Shown here: positions 1 through 10,702 of the stretch, one piece after another
Layout of the letters: every line of letters begins with the position of its first letter
Position numbering within the stretch: the stretch's first letter is position 1
Assembly (NCBI GenBank): GCA_009760855.2
Contig: WPIO01000037.1
Span: 3,670,001 to 3,732,500 of the forward strand
Source of the DNA: Cristatella mucedo
Lineage: Eukaryota > Bryozoa > Phylactolaemata > Cristatellidae
Length of the DNA stretch: 62,500 nt
Direction: 5' to 3'
Notes under the pieces: model-generated
The model's database searches: none
The model's input: only the letters and a program-made list of their open reading frames with translations
Told to the model about the DNA's origin: nothing
Position numbers and translations under genes: made by a program

Positions 1-960
1 GGACGTCGAAAAAAAAGGAGATTTGGCAGAAATGATTTTGGCGTGCGCTTTCAAAGACTGTCTACGTATTGCCCTAAACGAACCACTTTAACGAACTCTA
101 GAACTCTAACTCAGCGGAAGCTTCCAGTTACTTCCAGACTTCGAGCTCGGCGTGTCCACGACATTGCAGACAATAAAACTCCATTGCGTTTGATGACATT
201 TGTAACAATACTCATCCAACCAAAATAATAAATAAACTGCTGCAGTGATTTTCGAGCAGAGCAGAATTCACACGTGCAGTTTAACGTGTATCCGTGAAGT
301 TTCGGCCGAGCTGTGGAATTTGCAAGCAGAGACCAAGCTACATTGTAGATGAAGCTGTTTACAAGTTACGATCACGCAGCTCAACAAGCTGCTCTATAAG
401 CCAATGTTCAAATTGTTAAGACGTAAAATTGCATCTAGAATTCAGATATATACCTGTAAATTTATTTGTAATTACGTTTCTTTCGGCGGTTATATCCCGG
501 TTATATGGCGTCATTAGAATGATCGTTTTTTTCTTTATGCGGAAGTCTTCAAACCGTCTGATCCCATTTCTAATAAGTTTGTCTTTTGAAAGGTACGCCG
601 TACACAAGCACTCGATTGTTGAACCAAGTTTTCCTTGGCATTTTCCTGACATTCGCCTAACTTAGCTAATTTAAAAATTTAATTTAGTTTAATTTAATTT
701 AATTATTTATTCGAAATTCCTAATTTAGCTAACGGGTAGATCGGATCGGCCAGCGGCAGCTGCATCCAGCGGCGCTTGAGCCAAAAGCAAGCGTTGCTTA
801 GGACGCTTGAGTTTGGGAATCCCCAAAGCAACTCTTCGTCTCGCTAGGCGAAAAAAGGTGCTAGCCTTGAAGCAAATTTACAGATACCTGCTAATATCTA
901 TGCACCACGAGTTTTCCTTTTGTCTCCTCGATCATATGCTGCAGCCTAGCCAAAGTACAG
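1..960. other. no recognised feature
   Basis: Moderately AT-rich, with an A/T-only stretch at 660-715. No ORF with recognisable protein features. Confidence 0.4.
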
Positions 961-984
961 TGGCCAGAGGAGGGCAAGGTCAAA

Positions 985-1135
985 GTACAATGTCAAGGTC
1001 CAGCGGTTAAGGTGCGCGCTCCGACCACGGTCTGACTGGGGTCGTGGGCTCGAGCCCCGAGGCATATGTGAAGTGCCTGAATAGAGATTAAGTTCTCTTG
1101 GGGCGCTATATAAATGAATTATATATAAGGTTTGC
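985..1135 (+). mobile_element. SINE family B
   Basis: tRNA-like head with CCAGCGGTTAAGG (A-box region) and GGGCTCGAGCCCC (B-box region), then the tail AGAGATTAAGTTCTCTTGG and GCGCTATATAAATGAATTA. The tail is homologous to the LINE-A 3' stem-loop. Confidence 0.75.
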
Positions 1136-1464
1136 CCCTGGAGTAAGAACCGCACAGATATGCCTCGTTCCAGGTCATGTAGGTTTTTTTCTAGTCGAAG
1201 TATTTAGCCCATTTCATTCCTGCTACATTTCCGGAAATGTGCAATCAGTTCTGTAGCTATGCATACAGGTCTACTGTTATATAGAGGTGCATACATAGAG
1301 GTATATACATAGAGGTCTTTTGTACTGCCTCCTCCATTTGTCACTTGGTCCTTAACGACAGCCGGCGCTGTATAATCTCGCCTATAATATTCGTGCTTAA
1401 GCTTTTTTATCTCTTTTATCCTAACTTTTACAGCATCTTATACACAGATCGATATAGGAATGAA

Positions 1465-1725
1465 AAGTCAGAAAGAAAGTGAGAGAGAAAGACAGAGACA
1501 GAGCAAGACTGAGAGAGAGAGACAGGCAGGCCGACAAAGAGCGCGAGAGAGACAGAGACGAACAGACAGGCAAACAGAAGGATAGGGACAGAGAGATACA
1601 GAGAGACCGAGAGACAAAGAGAGAGACAGCGAGAGGCAGAGAGATACACGCAGAGAGACGTGGAGTCACGGAAAGACAGACAGACAGACAGACAGAGAGA
1701 CACACACACACACAGACAAAGAGTG
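1465..1725 (+). repeat. purine-rich GA/GACA microsatellite
   Basis: Imperfect GAGA/GACAGA repeat. Its long ORFs in several frames are a by-product. Confidence 0.9.
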
Positions 1726-1987
1726 AGACGGATAATTGAATTTCTCAACCAATTCAGAGAGACGGCAGACGGGATTGAATAGTCACAGGAATTAAATATA
1801 AATCTCATTTCTTCTCTCTCTTTTCTCATAACCTAAAAAAAGACCAACGAGAGATCGAGTTGTATTCAATCCCTTTTGGTGGGGGCTTTTGGCCTCGGCT
1901 TCACTTTCTTCTTTTTTTACAAGTTGAACCCAGGCGAAAATAGAGGCTACGCTCTCATTGCAGAACATAGCCGTTACAATCCGACGT

Positions 1988-2345
1988 GCGAATAATAATA
2001 ATAACAATGCACTCGATAAAGCGCCCTCATAGAACTCAATCACTTTCTAGGCGTTTTACACTTGCTGCAAAGGGAAACGCGATTGAATGGGCCCTTTGCA
2101 GCAAATGCAAAGTGTCTAGACAGAGATTGAGTTCTCTGAGGGTGCTTTATCAAGTGCATCATTATTATTATTATTATGGTGAGTAATATCATGCTTGATT
2201 GATAGCCTGAATAACACGGTTAGTGGCAGCATGCACAGTGTCAGCACGCGCAAGCGCACAAAGGACGAATCACGCGGACCCACTCAGTGCTGTCTGTCCT
2301 AAATAGGTGCGTCTTTTTAAGTTCTTTTTAAATGTGACGACGATG
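1988..2345 (-). mobile_element. LINE family A 3' UTR with an inverted copy of its own tail inside
   Basis: A minus-strand 3' end runs 1988-2087 (tail first). At 2088-2178 an inverted, plus-strand copy of the same roughly 90 bp tail interrupts it. At 2179 the minus-strand 3' UTR resumes where it left off (GTGAGTAATATCATG) and continues to about 2345. The two arms form a fold-back. Confidence 0.78.
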
Positions 2346-2919
2346 ACGCGCCAGGCATGCGCGGCATGCTCCTAGTAAACCGCGCCCCCTTTCGGTCGGA
2401 CTTCCGCTAAGATCGCCCGCTCGGTGCTGGCATAGTGCGCTCCCGCGCACCCGATGAAAATTCTTGCAGCTCGCGACGACGCGAGCGCTCGCCCGCTCGC
2501 TCGTCCAGCGCCTCCGGCATCCCTGCGCACGCGCGCCGCCGGCAAGCGGCGGTGCGCACCGCCGCGGCAACTGCCGCCATCGTTGCGGGTCGGCTTCAGC
2601 GGCGGCAAATGTCCAATTAGCCGCCGCTTCTCCGCCCGCCTGCGCGCGCGCAGAGTATCATCCGGAGCATCGCGACCCGTAGGCGATCTGCTGCTGTGGC
2701 GGCGGCGGCGGCGTGCTCGCCATCGCGTCAGCTCTGGCGTCGGACGCGCGCTCCGTCGCGACGTTCGCCCTCCGACGGACATTCGCTGCCTTCGCGTTAG
2801 ACGCCGGCCAGAGAGGCGACGCGAGCTGCTCGGAAGCGCTCGGCCGCAAGAGATGGCCACGTGGACCCGTCCCGCGACGCGAAGCGCCGCCGTTAGGCGA
2901 GGCGGTAGCGGGGTCTACA
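2346..2919. other. CpG-rich block
   Basis: Very GC- and CpG-rich, with a GGCGGC run at 2698-2712. Overlapping Arg/Ala-rich ORFs on both strands are compositional. Possibly a promoter or first-exon region, but no TATA/initiator pair or splice-supported ORF was found. Confidence 0.35.
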
Positions 2920-3070
2920 CGACCGTCTGCTCGAGCTCTACATGACCGTGGTCGTGCGTTCGAGTCCTTCAGTGGACGATCGATCCCTCGTTGCCAGCTG
3001 CGAGTGGTAGTGATAGCCATTAAAGGCTCCTCTGCTGTCGCACAAACGAGGCTGCTAAATTAGCTGATAT
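2920..3070 (+). mobile_element. SINE family A, decayed
   Basis: GCGTTCGAGTCCTTC (B box), GTGGTAGTGATAGCCATTAA and GAGGCTGCTAAATTAGCT match the family; the head is poor. Confidence 0.6.
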
Positions 3071-3381
3071 ATTTTTGTCTGAGCGCATCACCCCGCCATC
3101 ACTGTCGTATGACAGTTTTTATTTCCCCCCCCCGGAATTTGTCTATGGCCAGTGTGCCGTGTAAAGTAAAAAGTGATTCGGACAGCCTCATTTATAAAGT
3201 TCGATTCATCGGCAATAACGAGACGAGACGCAATCGCCCTACGCGGGCTTCAGAAGACTCACTCACAGAAACTCTCGCAGTCGGCCAGTACACGACCGCT
3301 TTGCCCTGCGTCTCCGTCCAAACTAAACTCCGGGTCCGCTCGCTCGCTCGCCCTTCCTTCCGGAAAGCGACCTATCAAAGA

Positions 3382-3507
3382 AAGGCTGGCTACGCAGCAT
3401 CAAAGGCTGGCTACGCAACATCAAAGGCGGGCTACGCAACATCAACGGCTGGCTATGCAACATCAAAGGCGGGCTAAGCAACATCAAGGGCGGGCTAAGC
3501 AACAGAC
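3382..3507 (+). repeat. 21 bp minisatellite, six copies
   Basis: Unit GGCTGGCTACGCAACATCAA plus one base, repeated six times with a few changes. As it is a multiple of 3 it would read as a 7-residue repeat (KAGYATS), but there is no independent sign of translation. Confidence 0.8.
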
Positions 3508-3760
3508 AGGTGACAGGCCAGCGTGCAGCAGCCGAGTACCAGCCTGCAATCAAGCCACAACTTCCATAGCGGCTCAGGATCAGGATCAAAGGCGCCGCGA
3601 CTGCCGCGCTCGCCGCAGCGAGCAACGACAGATGATTGCCCGCTGATTGCCTGCTGCTGCAGGACTCGAATCCACCACCGCGATGGTCGCAGTGTGAGTG
3701 AGCATCGCTCTCCTGGACTGGGTGGGACCCAGCCCAGGGAGCTTTTGCCGGCTTGCAAGT

Positions 3761-4303
3761 TAATAATAATAATAATAATAACACACTTGATAAAGTGCCC
3801 TCAGAGAACTCAATCTCTTTCTAGGCGCTTTACATTTGCTGCAAAGGAAGCACGACCGAACGGTTAGTATTAGCACGCTCAGTAAACAACAAGAATAGCA
3901 TGGTTAGAGGTGAAGTGCACAGGATCAGCATGCAAGTATGGTTAGTAGCAGTATGCACAGTGTCAGCCCGCATAAGCACGTAAAATAAGAATCACGTGGA
4001 CCCACTAAATGCTGCGATAAATAGATGCGTTTTTTTTCTTTATAAATGCGGTCAAGTCAGGGCAAGTCGGAAGTGAGTTCGAAGCTTTAGGAGCATACGA
4101 ACTAAAGGTACGGTCTTCTCCAAAGGATTTGAGGTTTATATGAAGTAAACAGTACAATTCCGAAAAGCGGGCTCTACGACGCTTAGCCTGGGGAGGCAGT
4201 AGATCTGATAGGTAGGCTGGAGGCAAAGAATGAAGGGACCTGAAAGTGGGTGACAGAGCCTTGAAGTCGATGTGCTGCTTGACTGGGAGCTAGTGCAGGT
4301 CGG
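3761..4303 (-). mobile_element. LINE family A, 3' end
   Basis: Minus-strand copy starting with the ATT-type tail at 3761-3780. The coding part reads PPAYLSDLLPPQAKRRRARF... on the minus strand, matching 58240-58456. Homology starts at the codons for the ADLHWLPV motif, so the element is strongly 5'-truncated. Confidence 0.82.
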
Positions 4304-5097
4304 CAGGAAGTGACGACGCGAAAGACGCGGGGATGCCGCATCCGCCGCCTTCGCCGCGAAGCCGGATGCGTGGCCAGCGGCGCCAAGAGCGGTTTGCAGA
4401 CGACGCCCACGGCTTGAGAGACGATGGGAAGGCGATTCGCGTTCCGCGCCGCTGTTTGCGACGAAGGCCGCCTCCGCGGCTAGCGACCGACGCGGTTCGA
4501 CCGACGCGAAATCGGGGCCCGCCATGAGCGACCCGGCCGAGGCCCGGACAGCGGCCGTCGGCGGCGGCCGCTGTCCGGGCCTCCTTGGAAGCATCTCAAT
4601 ACGCCTCTCATTCCATCGAGGGTTGTTAAAGCGTACTTGCCACAGAGGATCAGAAATACGCCGCCTCTCCGGGCAGAGGTGACCAGCCGGTTTTTCAGCA
4701 GCAGCAGCAGCAGCGCCACCTCGAGGCTCCGATATCCGGTCCGTCCGCATCTGCAAGAACGCTTCCGGCCGCGCGCCCGGACTCCGCCGTAGCGTGCTCG
4801 TCCGGCAGCGCGCATCTGCTGCCGCACTTTTCGCGCGATGGCGGCGGTGGTGGCGGCGGCTGCACCAGTCTGCCCGCGCACGGAGACCGAGCGAAACTGC
4901 GACGGACACGTCGAGCAGCGTCGCACTCCAGCGTCTCGTCCGCGTCTCGTTCTCCTCGCTGTCGGCGCACGTGAGAGAGCGTGCAATCTCTGCAGCCAGC
5001 GAAACTTGTCAAGCGAGACGTGCGCTCGTTCCGCGCGTGCGCCAAAGCCTCGCGGGGAATCTGTCTGTGCGCCTATCAAGTCCTGGCTCGCCCCCCC
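4304..5097. other. CpG-rich block
   Basis: Contains the 19 bp hairpin and a GCAGCAGCAG run at 4698-4715. No supported exon. Confidence 0.35.
4539..4583. repeat. perfect 19 bp hairpin
   Basis: Arms 4539-4557 and 4565-4583 (GAGGCCCGGACAGCGGCCG and complement), 7-base loop. Confidence 0.9.
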
Positions 5098-5218
5098 CCC
5101 AGTGTCAAGGCGCTCGCCTCGAACGACCGAGGTCGTGGGGTCGAGCACTGCGCCGTGTGCGAAGCGCCTGGATAGAGATTAAGTCCTTTTAGAGCGCTAC
5201 ACAAATGAACTACCCGTA
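5098..5218 (+). mobile_element. SINE family B
   Basis: Head truncated or decayed before the B box (GGGGTCGAGCACT). The tail GAAGCGCCTGGATAGAGATT with its stem-loop is intact. Confidence 0.7.
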
Positions 5219-6163
5219 TACCACGCGTGCGGCGGAAGCTCTAGCTAGTGTACTTGCCGCATGCTAGCTGCACAGAGTGAACCATAAATGGAACATAGAT
5301 CACCATAATTTCCTACGGACGTAGCAGGACCATGGCTCAGGCAGAAAATGGCACTTAAACCGACTAACGACAATCTCGTAAATGGCGGAAGTGCACATGT
5401 GCTTCGGTCGCTCGTTGCCTGCACAATAAATTCCCAGTATTTAAGATTGCTATTTGAAGCGGTTTTCAAATACTCAACCGTGCAGACGTCTTTGTTGATC
5501 GGAGACAAAACTGCCCAAGTTCGCACTTCCGGCTTCTAAAGGCCGAGGCACAGGATTTTTAATTCCTCAATACTTAGCCTCTCTGAACGGCAAGACAGAC
5601 CGTCCAAGCTGCTGGAAATAGCCGTCATGTGCCAGGCAGTCTCGCGATGGTGGCTTTCGGCTGGCAAAGAGCCCGCGGTGGCGAGATCGATGGCCGCGGG
5701 TTTCAAAGCAGACTGTGGCCGCGCACGCAGTGAAGTTCGCACCGGCGGCAGCCCCGGAAACGGCGGCTTAAAATAGCACCGTGTGCGCGCCGTCGCGGCC
5801 GCCGCCACCGCATTTAGCGTTGATCGAGCGGATGTACTCCGTGGGAGCCGGGGAAGCGCTGCGAGAGCATTGCGTGTGGCGCCGCTCCGAGCGGAAGTCT
5901 TCCGCGAAAAGTGCAGCCAACGCTACGTCTGCCAGTCTCGACTGGCGCACGACCAGCGGACGATACATTTGGCGCCTTCGAGAAGGAGGCGCCGAATGCT
6001 ATATCGAAAGCGAGGCGGCGAGAGGCGGCAGCGGCGCCGATGCCATGCGACTGCGTACGCCGCCGTAAACCACGGCCAGCAGGTGGGAGTGGCAGCAATC
6101 AAGAGCGCGCCACGCCCTCTGCCGCACCGCGAGCTTATTCCGGGCTGCATTGGCCGCAGCGCG

Positions 6164-6318
6164 AAGACAGAGAGACAGAGAGACAAAGAGATAGAGAGAC
6201 AGAGAGGCAGAGAGACGGAGAGATAGAGAGACAGAGAGACTGAGAGACAGAGAGACAGAGAGACTGAGAGACAGAGAGACAGAGAGACAGAGACGGAGAG
6301 ACAGAGAGAGAGCAGGAA
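6164..6318 (+). repeat. GACAGAGA microsatellite
   Basis: 8-10 bp GACAGAGA/GACTGAGA units, about 155 bp. Confidence 0.9.
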
Positions 6319-7471
6319 ATGAGCAAGACAGGAGCGAGAGAATGAGAGAGCGCAGCGGCATTTTTGGTCGACTCTTGCACCGATCGATGACATCGGCGGC
6401 GGCTAGAGCGAAGGGTGTGCAGCTTCAGCATCTTGTTGTTGAAGGTAAGTGGTAGAGAGCATATGAAAATACGTCCAGCATAAGCGAAGGGCAGGGCGCA
6501 CGGGGCTGGCAAGAATCGGTCGCACTCAAATACAACGTCCCATGGAAATGGCAAGCGAAACAAAAATGTCACGTGTGCGAGGACGTCGCACCGTCAAGTT
6601 TGCGATCTGCCGATTACGATCTGCCGACCTGCCGATTACGACTCGCGCCGGCGGCGGCGGCGGCGCCTGCGATCCTGACGAGCCCATAGAGCGTCCTTGC
6701 AGTCGCTGAGGTGCCCGAGCGCGCGTCGCGCTAGATTCTGACAGCGACGAGCCTACAACCGGCGAGCGCTCGCGAAGCGTATCGAGCGGCACCGAGCGGC
6801 ACCAACCGGCGGCGGACCTCCCATGCGTCTTGTTTCCGTGTGTTCTGGTAAGCGCGCTCTCCGCCTGCCGAGAGTAATTCTTGTTGCGTGCGCTTCCAGT
6901 GGGAGATCTACGGCGGACCTCCCACCGCGGCGCCGCGGTGTTTGCCGCCTCTACCTGCATTCGTCTAGCGTCGGTAAGAGCTCCGGCGCCGTCGCGTACT
7001 TCGCGGCTGAGGATCAACTCGAGTTCATAAGCCGGCGCGGCGCTTTCGAGACGGTAGCGCGCGACGTGACGACGGTAGCGCGACGTAAAGTATCGGCGAA
7101 CGCAGCCAAAACCAGTCACCGACTGCAAACTCCCCCTCCAAACTCCCCTCCCTTTCCTCACGCCCGCGCGAATGTCGTTGCTCGACGTCGCGCACTTGGT
7201 TGCACTGTCTTAGTTGATTGCGACGCGGCGGCGAGCTTCGCGGTCGCCGGTCAACGAAGAGCGGGCTACCTGAGTGCGTGCGCGATACCTGAGCGACCGT
7301 TCACCGGCGGACTGACGGCCGGCTAGCTTCGTAACGCTCTCTGGCCTGGAGTGAGTGCTGCGCGAACGTGTATCGATCGTCCTGCGTCGTACGTCTGCAC
7401 TAAGTGCGATCCTCCTCTATTCAACAGAAACGCATTCAATTCGTGTACTCCCAAAGCCTTGAGCTCAGTCC

Positions 7472-7507
7472 CGACCGATTGTCTGACCGATTGTCTGACC
7501 GATTGAC
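7472..7507 (+). repeat. 12 bp tandem repeat, three copies
   Basis: Unit GACCGATTGTCT, third copy partial. Confidence 0.7.
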
Positions 7508-8097
7508 TCCCTATATTGATGAGATTTGAAGGAGAAGAAACTGAGGGTAAAGGCCACCTGTTCCTTGTAGTATTTACTCTGTACGCGTGAGGAGTTACTC
7601 TTTGCGTGCAGATTGCATGCGTGCTAGCACTGTGCAACATATCAATGACCGATCATCACGCATCCCTGTCGAGCAAACGTAAAGTGCAGAAAGAGATTTT
7701 GCTATTATTACAATTTCGCATCATTTAATAGTTGTAAAGGAGATGAATGAAGCGGTGTTACGGCGTATGAATCGGCCTAATTGCCAGCCTCTGCGAGCCG
7801 CCCGACGAGCTTCACTGCGAGCCGGCTCTCGCGGAGCGATACATCCGTGCGCTGGTGCGCGGCGATGCGTCCTGGTGGGTGGGTGCGTCCGTACATCTTT
7901 GGTAAGGCCAGCTCTCAAGACTGGAGTGCATTTCAGTGAAAAATTAATATTCTAAATGCTATCAAAGTAGCGACTAGACGACGCTACGGTGAAAGGCAAT
8001 ACGGGGCAAGAATGTGTAAGCGTCAGTCATGCGGTAGCATTCGTCGTGTGCAAGGAATGCAACGTAACCACAAAGGCTGGCCCATTCAACAGCCTTA

Positions 8098-8262
8098 TTT
8101 ATATACACAATTCATTTACATTTTTGTCTAGCGCCCTAAGAGAACCTTATCTCTAATCGGGCGCTTCACACGGGCCACTGGGCCACGTCTCACATATACC
8201 ACGACCTCGGCCAGACCTTGGTCGGGGCGAGCACTCTTAACCGCTGGGCCGAGCCAGCGCTT
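8098..8262 (-). mobile_element. SINE family B, near full length
   Basis: Minus strand reads GCTCGGCCCAGCGGTTAAG, a good A box, then a B-box region, the SINE-B tail and an A/T-rich end. A good reference copy. Confidence 0.78.
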
Positions 8263-8289
8263 CACTTTTATACTCTAGGTGCAGCAATG

Positions 8290-8400
8290 CTGCCCGGTGG
8301 CAATCGCACCTGCTCGCAGCGAGCAATAAAGTATTGCCCGTCGCAGGACTTGAACGCACGACCAGGTTAGTGAAGGGCGAGCATCGTACCCCCAGCGGAA
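8290..8400 (-). repeat. tRNA-like SINE fragment of uncertain family
   Basis: The minus strand carries GCGTTCAAGTCCTGCGAC, B-box-like, followed by GGCAATACTTTATTGCTCGC. A comparable stretch lies at 3650-3740. Confidence 0.4.
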
Positions 8401-8539
8401 TACTTGGATCACTCGTCGCCGATATTAGTAAGGCGGCGAAGCGATCGAACTTCGCCTTCGGTTCGCCCACCGCCCGCGGCTGCCAGACGGCGCGTCCGCC
8501 CGAGCGCTGGCTGAGCGGCGCGATTTCGATGCCAAGGGC

Positions 8540-8621
8540 CCGGAAGCTCGCGTCAACCGGAAGCTTGAGTTAACCGGAAGCTCGCGTCAACCGGAAGCTT
8601 GAGTTAACCGTAAGCTTGAGG
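8540..8621 (+). repeat. alternating 17 bp repeat
   Basis: Two 17-mers, CCGGAAGCTCGCGTCAA and CCGGAAGCTTGAGTTAA, alternate A-B-A-B with a partial fifth unit, giving a 34 bp higher-order unit. Confidence 0.85.
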
Positions 8622-8848
8622 AGCTGCCGTTGTCGCCGGATGCGGGCCAGGCGCTCGCCTGGCGCGCACAGGTATCGCAGCCAGGCCTCAAGCGGCCCTT
8701 TTAATAGCTTTCCGTCGACGCCGGCGCAGAAGTCAGAGTTTACGCAGAGGTCAGAGTACGAGCGGATGCGTTCGCACCACGCTCCGCCGAAGGTGAGTCG
8801 CGAGTGGGCTGCACTCAATCTGCGCATTACATATCGCTTTCTCGCGAG

Positions 8849-8972
8849 AGAAGGAGAGAGATAGTGGCAGAGAGGGAAGATGAGAGAGATTGAGAGGTGA
8901 AGAGAAAGACCGAGGAGAGGGAGAGAGAGAGAGAGAGGGGGAGAGAGGGGAGAGAGAGAGAGAGAGAGTGTG

Positions 8973-9068
<96 letters not shown>

Positions 9069-9073
9069 CGCGC
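8849..9073 (+). repeat. GA, then GT, then GC microsatellite
   Basis: GA-rich to 8968, GT to about 9060, then a CG run to 9073. The alternating purine-pyrimidine part can adopt Z-DNA. Confidence 0.92.
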
Positions 9074-9530
9074 GGCCCGCATGCGTTTATATGCGTGCTG
9101 CGTGCGAGTGAACGAGAGAGGTTCCTAACCAAGTCCGTCAGTGGCTGGCCGAGTGAGTGGCCCTCTCATCGATGGTCCTGCAAGCGCGCTGTAGCGGCTT
9201 CTGCAAAACGGTCCATTGCCACAAAAAAGCAAGCATAACTGGCGCACTAGTCCTTGCAGACGAATGATAAATAGCGGCGAAGCCAGTGCCTCGAAGCACT
9301 GCTGCTGGCGAACCACAGATGCCGCCTCGACGGCTCGCACCCCGGCGGGTACTCGCAGACGTTGGCAGACAGATAATTGCTGCAATGAAGAGCATGCATG
9401 AATACCTTAAATAACAAGGTCGTGTCCTTAGAATAGAACGGCGTATTTCGAAGCCTTAGAGGAGAGGCAGAGAGCAGTTCGCAGTTCGCCCATATGTAGC
9501 GTGCAGCGAACATGCCGTGTGCTGCGCATT

Positions 9531-9562
9531 GTGTGCTGCACGCTGTTTAGCGTGCAGCACAC
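9531..9562. repeat. perfect 14 bp hairpin
   Basis: Arm GTGTGCTGCACGCT, loop GTTT. Confidence 0.88.
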
Positions 9563-10023
9563 TTGGCTGTGCAAGCCACAACTCGGCCACGACTCTTGCA
9601 TGAGCTGGGCTGAACTGCGTGCCGTTTAGCAACCGTAGATTATGCCATAGCCGGTCCCGTGTCGTTACAATTCAGGAACCACGAGTGACATCTCGGCAGT
9701 TATAATCTGGCCTACGCTGGCTACTGCCAGCGTTTGAATGGTCGCCGTCACTACTTCGGCGCCGGTTTAATGGCGAGAACTCAATTCATTTAGTCAATGC
9801 TCGCGCCTGCCAGACTCGCCCGTCTGCCACGGCAGCGGGCCAACGACCGGGCACGCGACCTATTCACTACTGGACTTCTGCCTTCGCGATGAGCACGGCA
9901 GAGATCATGCGATTGCTTCGCGACGCGATTCCGGCACCGACAACGGACGTCGACCGAGAGAGGGCGCGGTGGTCAGCTCGAGCCGGCGGCTCGACGTTTC
10001 CGGCACGGACCCGCCCGCTGTTC

Positions 10024-10069
10024 AGCGGAAGCAGTGAATCGATCCTGGGATCGATTCGCTGCTTCCGCT
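10024..10069. repeat. 22 bp hairpin, one mismatch
   Basis: Arms 10024-10045 and 10048-10069 with a 2-base loop; the mismatch is a T against a C-derived G. Confidence 0.9.
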
Positions 10070-10315
10070 CGTTTACCCGTCGGTCGGCTGGCAGCCCGTC
10101 GAAACGCGAGAATCTCCGGCTGCAACAGCCGCCCGTACGATGGCGGGCTGTGGCTGTGAAGAACGCTCGTCCGCCAGCCGCCACCGAGGCCTGCGATCGA
10201 TCGTTGGTAGCTGCGACAATATAGGACTGGGCTGCGTCGCGTGCCTCACATGCCTTCCAAGATACAGCCAAGCTAAGTTCGATCCGAGGTCGACAGGGCA
10301 AATAATAGCGTTAAA

Positions 10316-10575
10316 AATAATAAGAATAAGAATAAAAATACAAGTGGGTTCATGTGATTCGTCCTTTGTGTGCTTATTCTCGCCGACACTGTACATAGTG
10401 CCACTAGCCATATTTGCATGCTCTAAGTATGTTCTGCGAGTTGCTCATCGAGCATGCGAGCAGTTCTCTGTGGACACTATTCCAAATATACTATTATTAT
10501 TATTATTTGTATGGTGCCCTCAGAAAACTTAATCTCTGTTAGGCACTTTATTTTTGCTGCAAAGTAAGCATGATT
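10316..10575. mobile_element. two LINE family A ends in opposite orientation
   Basis: 10340-10475 matches the plus-strand 3' UTR (GTGGGTTCATGTGATTCGTCC onward is shared with the other copies in part). 10490-10575 is a minus-strand stem-loop tail preceded by an ATT repeat. Both are decayed. Confidence 0.6.
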
Positions 10576-10663
10576 GAATGACCTTCAAGGATTGAATAAG
10601 CATGATTGAATGGACGGGGTATTCGCGAACGCACGCACACACGCTGAGGTGCGTAGTCGCTTC

Positions 10664-10702
10664 GGCGAACGCGGGCGGGCCGCGAGCCCGCCCGCGTTCG
10701 CC
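10664..10702. repeat. perfect 17 bp hairpin
   Basis: Arm GGCGAACGCGGGCGGGC, loop CGCGA. Confidence 0.9.

Larger units (their letters stand above)
5219..8097. other. mixed sequence, CpG-rich at 5.6-6.1 and 6.6-7.3 kb
   Basis: Only the microsatellites listed separately are recognisable. No exon chain can be supported. Confidence 0.35.

Noticed and set aside
2372-2860. Arg-rich ORFs in the CpG block, also at 4136-5148 and 6526-7161
   Set aside because: Long frames on both strands at once, no recognisable domain, expected from GC-rich sequence with few stops.
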